From the NCBI GenBank assembly GCA_014695195.1, contig JACJNW010000028.1, positions 558,001 through 622,000 on the forward strand: a DNA stretch of 64,000 nucleotides, given 5' to 3'. Source of the stretch: Cyanobacteria bacterium FACHB-DQ100. Its GTDB lineage: Bacteria > Cyanobacteriota > Cyanobacteriia > Leptolyngbyales > Leptolyngbyaceae. Shown one piece after another: positions 63,880-64,000 of this stretch (positions are counted from its first letter, which is position 1; each line of letters starts with the position of its first letter). The position numbers and the translations under genes were made by a program. The notes under the pieces are model-generated. The model made no database searches and was not told where the DNA came from. It was given only the letters and a program-made list of their open reading frames with translations.

Positions 63880-64000
63880 AGCAATAGAGCGGCTAAAGTT
63901 TCGTATTTTTAGCTTCTATCGGGAAAGGCAGCGATCGCAAAATTTACAGAAGCTTTTCAGATTTGCGATCGGAATGCCACAATACTCACAACTTTATTAC
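63880..64000. other. Region upstream of ureD
   Basis: The last 121 nt hold one HIP1 octamer (GCGATCGC) and A/T-rich stretches. The ureD promoter is expected here. No NtcA site of the GTA-N8-TAC form was found. Confidence 0.35.

Noticed and set aside
63880-64000. NtcA box upstream of ureD
   Set aside because: Urease genes are often NtcA-controlled, but no GTA-N8-TAC was found in the visible 121 nt.

Overview
The window looks like chromosomal DNA of a multicellular, Leptolyngbya/Oscillatoria-like cyanobacterium. The HIP1 octamer GCGATCGC and its core CGATCG occur throughout both coding and intergenic DNA, the sliding-clamp gene lies beside clustered TTTTCCACA boxes, and several genes are of cyanobacterial type (leftmost contractile injection genes, S-layer-homology protein, C-rich palindromic intergenic repeats). 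The genus is an inference.

Layout: (1) 1-2140, minus strand: three genes of a contractile injection system (Pvc16-type DUF4255 protein, beta-sandwich protein, tail sheath cut by the window edge). (2) 2493-7311: an ABC exporter, a divergent polysialyltransferase-like gene, a NarL-type response regulator and a conserved zinc-ribbon-like protein with a TTG start behind a perfect ribosome binding site. (3) 7453-49004, almost all on the plus strand: a surface-polysaccharide island of about 41 kb. It holds an ABC-2 permease/ATPase export pair (Wzm/Wzt type), two paralogous 2OG-Fe(II) oxygenase-like proteins, a lectin-lectin-SGNH protein, a decaprenyl-phosphate phosphoribosyltransferase-like UbiA protein followed by a YqeG-like HAD phosphatase and a polytopic GT-C-like protein, all four enzymes from ribulose-5-phosphate to CMP-KDO (KpsF/KdsD, KdsA, KdsC, KdsB), about twenty glycosyltransferases of GT4, GT2 and GT8 type (including a triplicated family), an acyltransferase, a Wzy/ligase-like membrane protein, a WecA-like initiating transferase, an SDR epimerase, a WcaF-like acetyltransferase, a YdcF protein, an SGNH hydrolase and a Tat-type lipoprotein resembling glycoside hydrolases. 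Many neighbours overlap by 4 nt, so translational coupling is likely.

(4) 49291-56501: a response regulator with a HisKA-like tail, dnaN, a candidate replication origin with five perfect TTTTCCACA boxes, and an overlapping ATPase/TPR gene pair whose TPR gene has ten near-identical 40-residue repeats and a one-base frameshift just behind them. (5) 56591-63879, minus strand: an SLH protein, a Coq4-family protein, and urease genes ureD, ureA and ureB. ureD is separated from ureAB by two exported-protein genes, and ureC is not next to ureB.

The island can be read as a machine that makes activated sugars (CMP-KDO, probably a polyprenyl-phospho-pentose), assembles glycans on lipid carriers, decorates them (acylation, oxidation) and exports them by both an ABC-dependent and a Wzy-like route. 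The most original material is the UbiA/HAD/GT-C module, the ATPase/TPR pair, the origin region, and a two-part leader motif shared by two unrelated genes. No tRNA, rRNA, CRISPR array or intact insertion sequence was seen.
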